From contig OY756961.1 in assembly GCA_963580455.1 (NCBI GenBank), positions 6,863,001-6,927,000 of the forward strand: DNA of 64,000 nt. Direction: 5' to 3'. The notes below the pieces were generated by a model that searched no databases, was not told the origin of the DNA, and saw only the letters and a program-made list of their open reading frames with translations. The translations under genes were made by a program, and so were the position numbers. This document shows positions 47,984-60,128 of this stretch, in pieces (positions within the stretch are counted from its first letter, which is position 1; each line of letters begins with the position of its first letter). Source of the DNA: Euonymus europaeus (lineage: Eukaryota > Streptophyta > Magnoliopsida > Celastrales > Celastraceae).

Positions 47984-49537
47984 ATGGAGGCAGCGATGGG
48001 ATTGATGCGAAGAATACACCCATAGCAGTCAGAGACGGCTCTATCCATCTTCTCAACCTCTTGCCCCATCAATTCTCCAATATACTCTCACAAGCCAATT
48101 AGCCCTCTTATGAAGTCTCTCCCAGTCTCCCCTAATACCTTTGTAACATAAAAATAATAAAGAAAACAAAAGTAATCCGAAATATGGAACTAGTGGGATT
48201 CAATTTCAAGTATGTCAAAGAAAACCAAATTAACCTAGAACAATTTTTTTTTTGCCGAGTATGAGGATTTACTAGAAATAACAACTATTTGTTTTTTGAG
48301 AATGATATTGTGGAGATTCTAGAGTGTTTTCTTTAATAAGAAAAAAGTGGTTTAAATATATGTTGTTTCAACTTTGAATGTTCAATAATTCAATTCCATG
48401 CTTATGTATGTTACTGCTAAACCAAATAGAGCATTAGTTATGTTTATATTTGTTGACATAAATTGGAGCCCAACACACTCCTCTAAAATGTCCAATAGAG
48501 GAGGGGAGGTAACTCTAACTATATACAAATGTATAAGTTGATGATTCATTGATGTGGGACATTAACATCCCCCAACACGTGTGTGGACTTACGAGATTAT
48601 CTGAATTATCGCATGAACCTAACAAACGTGGAGTTTACAACCCCGGCAACGTCCTTCGATACCATGATATAAATTGGAGCCCAACACACTTCTTTAAAAG
48701 ACCCAGTAGAGGAGGGGAGGTAGCCTCAACTATATACAAGTGTATAAGATGATGATGGGACTTTAACATTTATAATCATGTGATGTGACCACTATTTTTG
48801 CTTTATTTATATTCGTCAAGTTTTCCATATGCTGTTTTTCCAAGTAAGAAAAAAAAAATAAAGGAAAATTGTTATATTGCATATTAACCATTGCTTTTTG
48901 TCCAAAGATGAAACATCAATTAATTTCTATAAATCATTTTAGATAACTCATGCATCCAGCTTCCTTCAAAAATATTATGTATATACTTAGCTTTTCTTGG
49001 GCGTTGGGAATACATGAGTGAAATGTCGGAGGTATATGCGAAACTCTTTGAAAATGGTCCTTTGCAATCTCAGAGAATAAAGCCTCTACAATTTTCCTTA
49101 GTTTTGACTAGAGACATGCTTATAATGTAAATTTTGAATGCCCATATGCAATTATTTTTATTTAAATAAGATTTGAAATTAGCCATTTTAACTTTTTTAA
49201 AACCTTATGTAAGTGAATATGGATTTGATCATTGTAGCAGGTCATCTCTATAACATGGGCAGAATGATTGAAGAAATGGAGGGTAAACTGAGGAATCACT
49301 TGGATAAAGTATTATGACTCATATTTTCATCATCTTATATTATGTACTAAGGACACTGCCTGCATTTGTCATTCCAAAATGACTTTTTTAATTGTTTTCA
49401 TGCAAAACAGTCATTATACTCTGTTTCACTAGGAATATGAATATCCATTGCAGGTCTACTTTGGAAAGACTAGAGAGATGGTGTGCACTTTGCATCCCCC
49501 TTCTGAAGTTGTGCAAATGAGACTGCCTAACAACTAA
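47984..49537 (+). pseudogene. CPB: F-actin-capping protein subunit beta pseudogene
   Basis: Opening MEAAMGLMRRIHP then stop then QSETALS (47984-48046), then a frameshift into LLNLLPHQFSNILSQAN (48050-48100), fits the start of plant CPB. The two final exons survive at 49241-49308 (GHLYNMGRMIEEMEGKLRNH then LDK, after TTGTAGCAG) and 49454-49537 (VYFGKTREMVCTLHPPSEVV then QMRLPNN, stop), both with proper splice sites. The central ~200 codons are missing, replaced partly by a repeat (48458-48756). In life CPB caps actin barbed ends with CPA; this copy is dead. Retained introns show it arose by DNA duplication, not retroposition. Confidence 0.85.
48458..48756. repeat. Direct repeats (~87 bp) within the capping-protein relic
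   Basis: ATAAATTGGAGCCCAACACA starts at 48458 and again at 48669; both are followed by TAGAGGAGGGGAGGTA and TATATACAA.TGTATAAG. The ~120 bp between them reads like a dispersed plant repeat (ATGTGGGACATTAACATCCC). Probably part of an element inserted in the relic. Confidence 0.75.
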
Positions 49538-50348
49538 TATGGGATTATTCATCATATATAATGTGACTTTTTTTGTTTGTTTCTTTCTAAAACCTTCTTC
49601 AATAGAATGATTGATGCAAGTAGTCTAGATTGTATATCATCTTTTCCCCTTTGTTCTCCATCTTGAGATAATTTTTTTGTGGTGTTTTGGCTAATTGGTT
49701 TATATTAAGGTGTCAATTCTCTATTTCTAACAAATAGGCCATTGAAAGATGCATCAAATTGCAATTAAGTCATTTATCGGGGGAAAAAATTCAACTTTCA
49801 TCACCCAATGAATGAAAATGGAAGATGCGTGTAGGGGTTTTATTTGGATGTCTCCACAATCACGATAATGTCCTTATTGTATTTGAGTAAACAATATGAA
49901 AATAATTTTTTTAAAATAGAAAATAGAGCCACATCGACCCAAGTGTCATGTTAGAACGTCCACATCACTAGTATCGTAAACATAGGGTGATGGAAATTGA
50001 AGTTTTTTCAATAAATGATCTAATTATAATTTGAGACATCTTTGAGTGACTTATTTGTTTTTTTCCCAACATAAATATGCTCAAAACTTGGGAAGAAAAT
50101 TTGAAGATATAGGAATATTTCTGACAACTTTTGGTGGGGGCTATTTGCACATAGTTTTTACCAATGTCACTCCTTCACTTGTACACTTCGGCCCAAAAGT
50201 AGCATTTTCCAATGCCTCAACTAGACATATCTTATTCAAGAACTCATTTGATAAATATCTAGTTGGAAACCTATTCACATGGGTTGATCAAGAATTTTGA
50301 TAAATAAACTCAAGTCTACTTTACACCCCTACCTTATATGTCCTTTTT
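49538..50348. other. Intergenic, no gene seen
   Basis: AT-rich spacer up to the hAT element. Confidence 0.4.
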
Positions 50349-50356
50349 GTCAAATC

Positions 50357-53300
50357 CAGTGTTATCAGAACCGGCCCGACCCGCCGGTTGAACCGCAGGT
50401 TTTCCCAAAAAACGGGCGGGTTCAGTCGTTGAACCGAGCAAGCATTAAACCCGTGCTGACCGGTCAAAACTGCAAGACCTGTGTTCCGTGCAAACCCGCC
50501 GGTCCAGAAACTTCCATTTAAAATTGACAAATTATAAACTTATAAAGTGTAAAGTGTAAAGTGTAAAGTCATAAAGTGTAAACTGTTAAAACTTAAAATT
50601 AAAGTAAAAGACAACTGAAATAAAGTTAAAATTAACATTTTAGTATCTTACATATTAAAAAATTGAAATCAAAGAATTCACTCGGGGAGTCAGGAGGTCC
50701 TCTGCAGCTCTGCTTTGTAGTTCATGTTTGCCGATTCTGCATTTCTTCTTCACTTAGGCTGACTTTGTCAAGCACCGATCGGGTGAGTTTTCTTAAAGAT
50801 TGATTTATTGATTAGTCTTCGATTCTCTATTCTTCACTAGTGCCTATTGTTGTCCATTTGTGCAATCTGTCATAGCATAATGTGTGTTATTGTTTACCAG
50901 ACTAATGTCGTCAACACCATCATCCGGACCATCAAGGGTGGTGGTGTAGAAGAATGCAAAAAAGTATCTCCTGATATCCAATTTGAAATGAAAACGTCTC
51001 TTGAAGATGTTTCATCAAAAAAAAGAAATTACCAAACTTTGCATGATGAGCAATCTCCATTTGAGCAACGGGAGGAGTGGGATGAAGTTCAAGAGACATT
51101 ACCTCCACGTCGAATGAGTCAAGGCGGTGTTAACATCAGCGGAAGTCAAAGAAGCACCCAAGGCCAAAAGACACAAGCAAGAATGGGTGGTGTCAAATCT
51201 TATTTCATGCCTAGGACTTCTCCAGGTGCACAACCAACTATCAAAAGTGCATTACAAACAAAAGAAGCTAAGGAGAAGGCTGATCTTGCTGTGGCAAAGT
51301 GGATGATTGATACAACTATTCCATTTAATGTAGTAAATTCTAAATTTTATCAATATGCCATTGATGCTATTGCAAGCATGGGTGCTGGTTACAAAGGGCT
51401 AGGTTTTCATGATATACATGGTTATCTTCTATCTAAAAATGTTACAGAAGTGAGAGACTTTGTTGAGAATTTTTGTTGTACTTGGAAAGAAACGGGTTGT
51501 ACTATAATGGCAGATGAGTGGACTGATCAATGCAGGAGAACACTTATAAATTTTCTTGTATATTGTCCACGAGGCACCGTCTTTTTTAGGTCTGTTGATG
51601 CAACTGATGCTTCAAAGACTGCTAGTGTTTTGTATAAGCTGTTTAGAGAAGTTCTTCTATGGTTGGGTGTTGAAAATGTGATGAATATGGTGACTGATAA
51701 TGCCGCTAACTATATGGCTACTGGAAAGTTGTTGGAACAAGAATTTCCTACACTTTATTGGTCCCCTTGTACCGCCCATTATATAAACTTGATGTTATAA
51801 GATATGGGAAAATTTGTAGAGGTTGGTGAGACTATGTTTCATGCATCCAAGATAAAAAAGTATGTGTATAATCATACTTTTGTGTTGCATTTGATGAGAG
51901 AGCATACCAGTGGAAGAGAAATTATTCGTCGTGCACCTACACGGTTCACAACCAAGTTTATTGCTTTGGAAAGCATCTTGCAACAAAAGGATGCGTTGCG
52001 TCATATGGTGACATGTAGAGAATGTATTCAATCATCACATGCAAGAGACGTGAAAGGGAAGAAATTTACTGATCCTGTATTAGATTCATTTTTTTGGAAA
52101 GAATGTGCGACAATTGTTTACATAACCAAGCCTTTAGTTCGTGTTTTGAAGCTAGTTGATAGTGAAAATAGGCCAGCAATGGGTTATATGTATGCTGCAA
52201 TTTGGAAAGCAAGAGGAGAAATTGTGAAGAGATTTCAAAGGAGGAAGAGAAGGGTTGCACCTTATTTACGGATCATTGATGATCGTTGGGACAGCCAACT
52301 TCATAGAAATCTCCACGCTTCTGGTTATTGGTTGAATCCTCGTTATCAATATGATATGTCAATGAGGTGGGAAAACATAGAACTACAATATCAGGTTTGG
52401 TGGATGTAATTGAGAGATATGCCCATGGACAACCTGCATTACGAGCCAATTTTGTATAAGGGAGATGACAATGTTCAAGAATGCAGAACGAGATTTCGGA
52501 AGGATTTCAGCTATTGCTGATCGCAATGCAATGCTTCCAGGTAAAACTTTAAAACACAAATTTGTTTGTAAAAATACATGTTATTTTGAGTAATTTTTTT
52601 TTATTATGGTGATTGTAGATGAATGGTGGTCTCTCTTTGGAAGTAGTGCACCAAACTTACAAAAGCTTGCAATACGGATATTAAGTCAAACTTGTAGTGC
52701 TTCGGGTTGTGAAAGAAATTAGAGTGCATTTGAGCATATACATACAAAAAAGAGAAATAGAACCTACGACTACAACAAAGGTAAAAGTATTTAACTTTTA
52801 AGCTTCAAGTCTTTACCGATAAACACTTTAAATATTATCAAAAAAAAAATTTGTAGAAATTATTGGAAGGGACGAAACTATGATCCCATTGATTTTGAGG
52901 ATTTTTGCTCGAATGAACCATGGGTGTTGGAGGAAGAACTCCATTTTTTACCATTGAAGAAATTGAAGATTTTAGACAAAATTTATCAAGCTCTAGTTCT
53001 CAAAATAATGCACCCCCCAAGAACAAGATGGTATGATTTTCATTAAACTTTAATGTATATTTATAATAATAATATGTCTTATCTACTTTTTATTTTAATT
53101 TTGTAGATGTGATTGGAAGTATTGGAGAATATGGAATTGATGATGTAGATCCACCGGAAGATAAAGCCCCAAGTTTAAATGTTTTGATGACGAAATGTAT
53201 TTGGTTTAGACCCTATAGGAATGACCACACAACATGACAACTTTGATGGAGGGGTTGGATATGGCTTCAATACAACACAATGATAAGCATTATCTATTTT

Positions 53301-53661
53301 AAAATGTAGTTTGTGGATTTTTGGATACTTGGATTTGTTAAAAGATATTATTATGCAATTGATCACTTGAATACTTGATTGTTTTCCCTTTATAAAGTTT
53401 GGATTTAAACTTATTTATTTGTTATAATTTATTTGTTGCTTTTTCTGTCTATATGATCTGAAAAGACTGAAATAATTTTAATTGTATGAATGTTTTATAT
53501 TTGATTTATTGTATTATTTTTTACACTTATTATTATTATTATAAATAAAAAAATAATTAAAAATAAACAAGCAGTTCAACCCTTGACCCTTCGATCTAAC
53601 CGGTTAAACTTTTAAAATCATTTATCGCGGGTCGCTTTACAGGTCGGTTCTGATAACATTG
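50357..53661 (+). mobile_element. Full-length hAT transposon, 3.3 kb, 8-bp target duplication
   Basis: GTCAAATC at 50349-50356 and 53662-53669 is a perfect 8-bp duplication, the hAT hallmark. Terminal inverted repeats: left CAGTGTTATCAGAACCGG, right (reverse complement) CAATGTTATCAGAACCGA. Subterminal regions at both ends carry GGTTGAACC/AACCGGTT-like motifs. A triplicated AAAGTGT motif lies at about 50547-50567. Inside is a broken transposase gene. Both ends are intact enough that movement by a related transposase is conceivable. Confidence 0.93.
50847..53030 (+). pseudogene. hAT transposase (DUF659 and C-terminal dimerisation), inactivated
   Basis: Order along the gene: linker ECKKVSPDIQFEMK (near 50970), a Ser/Gln-rich stretch, the DUF659 region (51290-51800: KWMIDTTIPFNVVNSKFYQY, TIMADEWTDQ, MVTDNAANYMATGKLLE, WSPCTAHYINLML), then DMGKFVE...IIRRAPTRFTTKFIAL up to 52409, SSAPNLQKLAIRILSQTCSA and GCERN in the dimerisation domain (52620-52730), and YDPIDFEDFCSNEPWVLEEE (52875-52940). 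Damage: TAA at 51798-51800 where glutamate is usual, frame breaks after 52390, and TAG replacing tryptophan after GCERN (52721-52723). The N-terminal BED zinc finger is missing: MSSTPSSGPS at 50905 runs straight into the linker region. Confidence 0.88.
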
Positions 53662-53669
53662 GTCAAATC

Positions 53670-54398
53670 AGTAGTCTCTCATCATTTCTCTCTTCTATTC
53701 TTATGGGCACTTTCTTATGAGAGAGAGAGAGAGTTTCTCAAGATTTCTAGAAACAACCTTACTCATTGGGGCTTTTTTTCGTTTTTCATAGTGGATAAAT
53801 TAGAGAATTAAAAATTCATTAAATAACTATTATGCTCACAAGGATTGTAATTATTAATTATTAATAATTAGGATATTAAATGGATTAATAATTTAATAAA
53901 TATTGTTGTCATTTAAAGATTCATTGTGTTCCATTTTCGTCACCGAATATTCAAACAAATTAAAAATTAAATTTTTTAATATTTGAATAACTCACAATTT
54001 TTTTCCATATTTGGTGAAAAAGATATAACTATTATGCTCACAAGGATGATAATTGTAATAATAATAATAATATGGTGAAAATTTGACGATTTTTTAGTTA
54101 ATAAACTATTAATGATTCCTTACTTGGAGAAAAATGATGGTTTGTTGAGATAATTTAGTAATTGTGTCATGCAATCTTTGTTTAGAAGTTTATTAAATAA
54201 TTTTTTGAAAATAGAAACAGTAATAATGCCTTTATTATCTTTCAATGACATTTTCTATTTTAAGGTTAATTTCAACACTAACTACGTTGAAATGAAAACC
54301 TTGCTGGCCTCCTCCCAATTTTTAATCGGAATTTCAGCCTACATATCTGTTCAGCCATGGCCATGGGCCCATTAATCGCCCATGATGTAGTAGTATAT
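53670..54398. other. Intergenic, no gene seen
   Basis: AT-rich spacer with a short GA run near 53718-53732. Confidence 0.4.
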
Positions 54399-54401
54399 TA
54401 A

Positions 54402-54807
54402 GGTACCGTTCGTTTGAGTTTATATCAGATTATAAGCTCAGTTTATGAGCTAAACAGCTTATAAGCTTAGTTATATCGGTCAATAATTACATCAATTACA
54501 TATAAAAAAATTCTCTAAATTTCCTCTATTACTCTTATTTTCTCACACATTTATCATTTTATCTCTCAAAATATATGTAAAATTTTGAAAAAAATTACAT
54601 ATTCAAACTCAACGCGTAAACCTCTTTCCAACAAAACTCATATTCAATAGCTTTTATTTCATTATAAAAAGTATTTTACATATCCCTAATAGTAAATTAA
54701 CAGCTTATACGCTATCGAAACTTCCGCTCTACCGAACAGCATACAGTTTATTTGACAGCTTATATAGCTTATACGCTATCAAAATTTACGCTCTATCAAA
54801 CGGATTG
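54402..54807. mobile_element. MITE (~406 bp) with TAA flanks
   Basis: TAA at 54399-54401 and 54808-54810. Left end GGTACCGTTCGTTTGAG and right end (reverse complement) CAATCCGTTTGATAGAG are imperfect inverted repeats. Interior repeats AGCTTATACGCTATC and AGCTTATAAGCTTA. PIF/Harbinger-like by flank, with imperfect ends. Confidence 0.6.
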
Positions 54808-54962
54808 TAATATTGAAGGAAAATTGACTTTGAAATTTTTGTTTAAGTGGAGGGTTGCGATCAGTTTGACTAGTAGCAAAATTCCTGACCGTTCGATTCT
54901 GTCGGTACCCATAGATATTTGAATCCTTGGCTGTATTTTTTTTCACAGTGGGTCCATAGTAG

Positions 54963-55263
54963 AGGGTATTTTAGGTATTAAAATACTTTATTTAATTTTA
55001 TTTGTAAAAAAATTATGAATATATATTATGAGTTTAAAGAGATTGTTTTTTATGCAAAATAAAAATTAAATATAATGTAAAAAAGATAAAGAATGTTTTG
55101 AGTTTGTATTTAATGGTTCAAAATATTCTTATATTTTTTTATAGTATATTTAGTTTTTATTTGGATAAAAAAATATATCATTTGACTCATAATTTCTATC
55201 AAAAACATATTCATAATTTTTTAAAAATAAAATAAAATTTTTTTAGTACCTAAAATACCCTTT
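54963..55263. mobile_element. Foldback MITE (~300 bp) upstream of SBH1
   Basis: Left arm GAGGGTATTTTAGGTATTAA extending ~65 bp to AAATTATGAATAT pairs with the right arm, whose reverse complement runs AAAGGGTATTTTAGGTACTA to AAATTATGAATAT. It ends about 460 bp before the SBH1 start codon and about 170 bp before the probable 5' leader exon. Confidence 0.75.
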
Positions 55264-55726
55264 ACATTACAGTGGATCAGGGCATCCTGATGTGCCCTTT
55301 TCAGAAAGGACTGCGACGAAAGATCAACACGTCTGAAAGGAAATAGATTGATATAAGAAGATACAGTATAATGATTGTGTTCAAAGCCTCTTGTTCTCCC
55401 TCCCATCGATCAGATATTCTTGATCGCAATAGAAGGTAGGAGTAGATCTGCATCGCGATGCTGCAAGTCAAAGCGACTTGTTCCTTTTGATTTGGTTTTC
55501 ACGCTTCAAATTCTCCATCGAACATTGGCTTTTTCTATGACTAAAGGGGAAAATTTTCCTGTTTGAAGCATCTGCCGGATTTGGTTTCTGAGTCTGATTC
55601 CTGATTTTTTTTTTCTTTCCCATTTTGTTTATCGTTTTCAGGTGGAAATTCAGTAACTTGATGTGATTCCACTACGAATCTTTTGAGCTAAATTGAGTTA
55701 TTTGCTCTTCTACTTTGGATAAAAGA

Positions 55727-58700
55727 ATGGTTTTTTGGGAAGGATATGTGAGTGACGAAGCTATGGGCACTTTTGCCCCAATTGTGGTCTACTGGTTGTA
55801 TGCCGGCTTTTATCAGTTGCTGCCGCCTTTGGATAATTACCGATTGCATAGCAGAAAAGAAGAGGAAGAGAAAAATTTAGTGTCGTTCGCCATGGTGGTT
55901 AAAGGTGTTTTGCTTCAACAGCTTGTTCAGGCAACAGTAGCTCATGTTCTTTTCTTGGTTAGTTGTTGAACCCATAATTGCTTGTGTTCCTTTTTATTTG
56001 ATTTATTATTGTTCTGTTATTCATGGGTCCATGTTTCTGTCTTTGGATATATATATGTATTGTCAATGCCATATGTGAGAAATAATGAGGTAGATAGTAG
56101 TCAACCTCCGTTTAGAAAGAAGCATGACACACGGTGTTATGTGAGGATTGTCGAACTCAATTTTCATGATGCAGATGCCATTTCATTTCTCATTCGTTTA
56201 ATATGGCTTAAAATACATTCACATATTATCTAGGAGTTCGAGTTGCGTTGACATGTTAATACACCTACATAAACGTTGTATTCAACATTCCTTGATAGTA
56301 CATTAATGTGCTACATTCCTGTTATCTAAACATGACAAGAGATCAGACATCCCACGAATTTCCTTGTAGTGTACCACCCCTAACCCCATGTTTGGGCTTC
56401 ATGTGGCGGGTAACATCCCTTCTGCCTTTGGTTCGAAGGATATGTTCTCCACCTGATAAAGAGTAGTTTTTGTCTCAAGTCAGCTTGGGTTAAGTTGTTA
56501 GATCAATGGGAAAGACATGCAGTATAGTTTATAGCAGTGACACTGGGATGACAATATATCTAGAAATATGGCCCCAAAGCCTACACTCAGATCCGCCATT
56601 CCACCTTTCGTTAAATGCATTACATTAAAGTAGTTTCTAGTTTGAAAGTTCATATCAAATTGTTTCAATTTTAAGGTTAAAAAAAATGATAAAACTATCT
56701 TATGGGTGGGTAAGGTCTACGTACATCTTGTTTGTTCCCGACCCTACGCACTGCCAAAGCCTTGTGTATGGGTGTTGTTTTACCCCCTTTTTTTACCGTC
56801 ATGTTTAGCATTATCTCTACTCCTTTTAGGTTTTTAACCCATTTTGGCTACCATTGATCTAGTTGTATTTTCTATAATGTATGCCTTGATGAAGTCCTTG
56901 TTCTAATGTTGGCTTAAGTGCGAACACCTTTATGTTCTGGGTGTTAGCACACAAGGTTTAGGATACATGGATCACTATTGAATCATTGATGATTGTAGAC
57001 TGTTCAAGTACCATCGGAATGGCAGAGTATGGGGCTTTATGGGTGTGAAAAGTCACTGGAGGTTCATGGCCGATGTAAAAATAATATTGCTGCTGATATA
57101 TTGATTTATTAGCTCTACGACTGAAGGATTGCATCTGAGATGGGTATAGCAGTCTAGTAAAATAATTTTCTGAGAGAAATTTTCTAGGAAAGAATTGTTT
57201 TGTTCCATATTCTAAACAACTCTTTTAACTCCAGGATCCCCAACGACACACTCATACAGAAATTTAAAAAATAATAAAATAAGAAATTTTAGCTGGAAGT
57301 TTCTTTTGGAAACTATTGTGTGCTTTTTTTGGTTTTTTACCCACTGACTTATGTTTTGGCAGATCAGATGTTTTACTGTTATGTGTAACCTTCTGTGCAA
57401 CATAGATGGGTTTTTCTTCAAATTGCTTCAAATGTTTAAACAGGATATTCAAAAATACACTTACACCATATGTACATATTTCCCTTTGCTATTTCATTCC
57501 CTTTGACTGAAATAGATCAGCCAATCAATCGTAAATTACTTGATTTGCTGTATTCCACGGTTGATAACTAGATGTTAGATCAGTAGGATGGGATCATTCT
57601 GTTTTCTGAATGAAAATTCTGGTTTCCCTACCCTCGTACATATATGGACTTACCAAAACCTGAATTGTCTATTCTCCTTCACGTAGGCTTTTAACTTCTT
57701 TTTTTTGAGCTGTGAGTTATTGGAATTTAATACTAAACGTATAATCACGATTAATCTTTATGTCTTCTGACATTATCTTACTAGGACTTTGATTCTTAAA
57801 TGTTCGATGGGCATCTTTCGCACTGTTTTAAAAAATTGATTTAATAGAAGTTTCTAATCATTTTAATTGATCCTATATTAAATTACATAGAGTTTTTTTT
57901 CAATTGATATTAATGACTTCAAGGTGGTTGCTAGTGTTTCTGGTTTACAATGTGGGTCATCTGTGCACCTCTCTCCTTTCATTATTGCAGCATTCTTATC
58001 TCAGCTAATGGCCTAGTGCCTGTTAGCTAAATCATCAATGTCATTTTTGTTCTTTATAGTTGTTCTCACCTTATGATGGTTCTGCTGCTTCTTCATCATT
58101 CTACACTCTCAACCCTAAAAATTAGTAATAAATGTTCAATACTAAAAATTAAATCCTCTTGTTTTCTAAACTACGTATCTGGGTCAACGCTTTTTCATAA
58201 AACTACTGCAAACTTTCTTCCTCTTAAAATTGTTTTCGTTTAATGATTTTCCATCACTTCAACATTAGAACTGAGAAAGTTTTGTTCTGAGTAATGTAAA
58301 AATAATATGAGTCAGGCCATGTATCTAACTTTCATGATTGAAATGAAATTAATTTTTTTGTGTTGAGAAAGTAAATGAAATGAGAATGAATCTTGCTTTG
58401 TAATTTCATTTCTGTAGTTCTCCCTTTCGGTTCTTGCTATTGGGCTCTTTGCTCATGTATAATACTTGTCTGATATGCAGCACCATTAGCAGTAGTCTTT
58501 GGCAGCATTATGTAGATACTAAATTTTAGGGAGCGCCTCTAGGTTTTATCATACTGGGAAACCACCATTATGTGTGAATTGGGTAAAATGCACTGGCTAA
58601 CCAGTTTTGGATGGGTGCAACATGGTATGTATGTAAGTGTAGTAAGCCATGGCAACAATGATTTCTTTTTGCAAATTGCGGAGAAAAGTTAGGAAGAATA

Positions 58701-59411
58701 GATGGCATAAAAATAATTGTAAGTTTGGTTTTGTGAACCCTTCCACCTGCCAATCATTACTCAAAGTAAGAACTATCTACAGCTAATTTCTGTGCATACA
58801 GTAATTGTGTTTTTTTGTGGTTTTATGTGTAGTTACTGTCCTGACATTTTGTGACATTTTTGCTACAGTTGACCTCGACAGCAGATGCTTCAGGGGTGAC
58901 AATCCAGCCATCCATTCCCTTCCAAATCGTGCAGATCATTATTGCAATGCTTGTCATGGACACATGGCAGTACTTTGTGCACCGCTATATGCATCAGAAC
59001 AAATTCTTGTATCGCCATATCCACTCGCAACATCATCGGCTGGTGATACCTTATGCAATAGGCGCTCTTTACAATCACCCACTTGAGGGTCTCTTGCTTG
59101 ACACACTTGGTGGAGCCATCTCTTTTCTCGTCTCAGGAATGACTGCAAGAACAGCAGTTTTTTTCTTCTGCTTTGCAGTGGTTAAAACTGTCGATGATCA
59201 CTGTGGACTTTGGTTGCCTGGTGATATCTTCCACATATTCTTCAAGAACAACACTGCTTACCATGACATCCATCATCAACTACAAGGGACAAAGTATAAC
59301 TATTCTCAGCCTTTCTTCTCCATATGGGACAGACTTCTCGGGACACACATGCCCTACAATCTTGTGAAGCGACCTGAAGGGGGCTATGAGGCAAGGATAA
59401 AAAAAGATTAG
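55727..59411 (+). CDS. SBH1: Sphinganine C4-monooxygenase (sphingoid base hydroxylase)
   Basis: Two coding exons, 55727-55957 and 58869-59411, joined in phase 0 (AHVLFL|LTSTAD) across a 2.9-kb GT-AG intron; 257 residues, normal for plant SBH. The enzyme adds the C-4 hydroxyl to dihydrosphingosine, making phytosphingosine-type long-chain bases in the ER membrane, using a di-iron centre. All three histidine boxes are present: HRYMH (115-119), HSQHH (129-133) and HDIHH (209-213). Hydrophobic segments flank them (about 15-35, 62-77, 95-107, 158-182). The N-terminal MVFWEGYVSDEAMGTFAPIV matches the family, which fixes the start. A probable leader intron (55436-55641, GTAGGA...TTTTCAG) lies upstream. 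The C-terminus ends RIKKD; a lysine-rich end is common for ER retrieval. Confidence 0.95.
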
Positions 59412-60128
59412 TGCATGCTGATGTTTACGACTGTGTATTATCCAGAGCTCGCACTTGAACACTAGAATCCTATTTCGGACAAGGTTGACCCATACTTGAG
59501 AAGTTGAATTAAGTTTAATTTGATTTTGAGGTTTTCAATCCTAGGCTTCTGGCAGGAATTCATTGTTCTGTTCATCCCTTTTGTAGTTGCTTGACAGAGT
59601 ATTCCGCTCAGTTATTTAGAGTTATTCACTCGCAGTATCGGTTGTTGTTGTGCTGTTCTCGACTGTTAATAATGTAGCATATTTATCTCGCGTATTGCAT
59701 ATATAGATCTCTGTGTCCGAACTATGAAGAGATTGTAATGATGTTGAAGTTATTGTAAGATATTCTCACTTTCATGATTTTACTATATATTGCATTGCTG
59801 TCTGGTGGTTCTTTTGTGTAGATGCATAGCAATTTGATTGGTTACTTTCATTCCTCGCTTATTCTTTACATTCCCTTCAGGCAACATTTCAATTTCTTTT
59901 TCAAGTAAAATGCATCCAATGATGTACAAAGAGCTTCTCAAAATCAAACGTACTATGGATGAGGGAACTTTGAAATTATCCCGGGTTTATAATTCTCATT
60001 CAATGACGGAGAATCAGTCTTACTGAATAACACGAAAAAAAATCCATTGGCGGAGAACAAATCTCGCTGGAAAATACAAAAATGTGGTGTGATTTGTACA
60101 CTACGGAAATTGCAGAGCTCCCAGAGCT
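59412..60128. other. Convergent 3' untranslated region between SBH1 and MRNIP-like gene
   Basis: Only ~720 bp separate the two stop codons. No coding region. Transcripts from the two strands could overlap here. Confidence 0.5.

Noticed and set aside
47984..48140. Protein-like minus-strand reading opposite the CPB first exon (GETGRDFIRGLIG...)
   Set aside because: It is the antisense of the CPB relic, which explains the sequence better on the plus strand.
49009..49090. YMSEMSEVYAKLFENGPLQS frame between CPB relic exons
   Set aside because: No acceptor directly before it and it does not fit CPB; could be chance or a fragment of another gene, too weak to annotate.
56000..58860. Possible extra exons within the long SBH1 intron
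   Set aside because: Exons 1 and 2 already join in phase and give a full-length protein with all histidine boxes.
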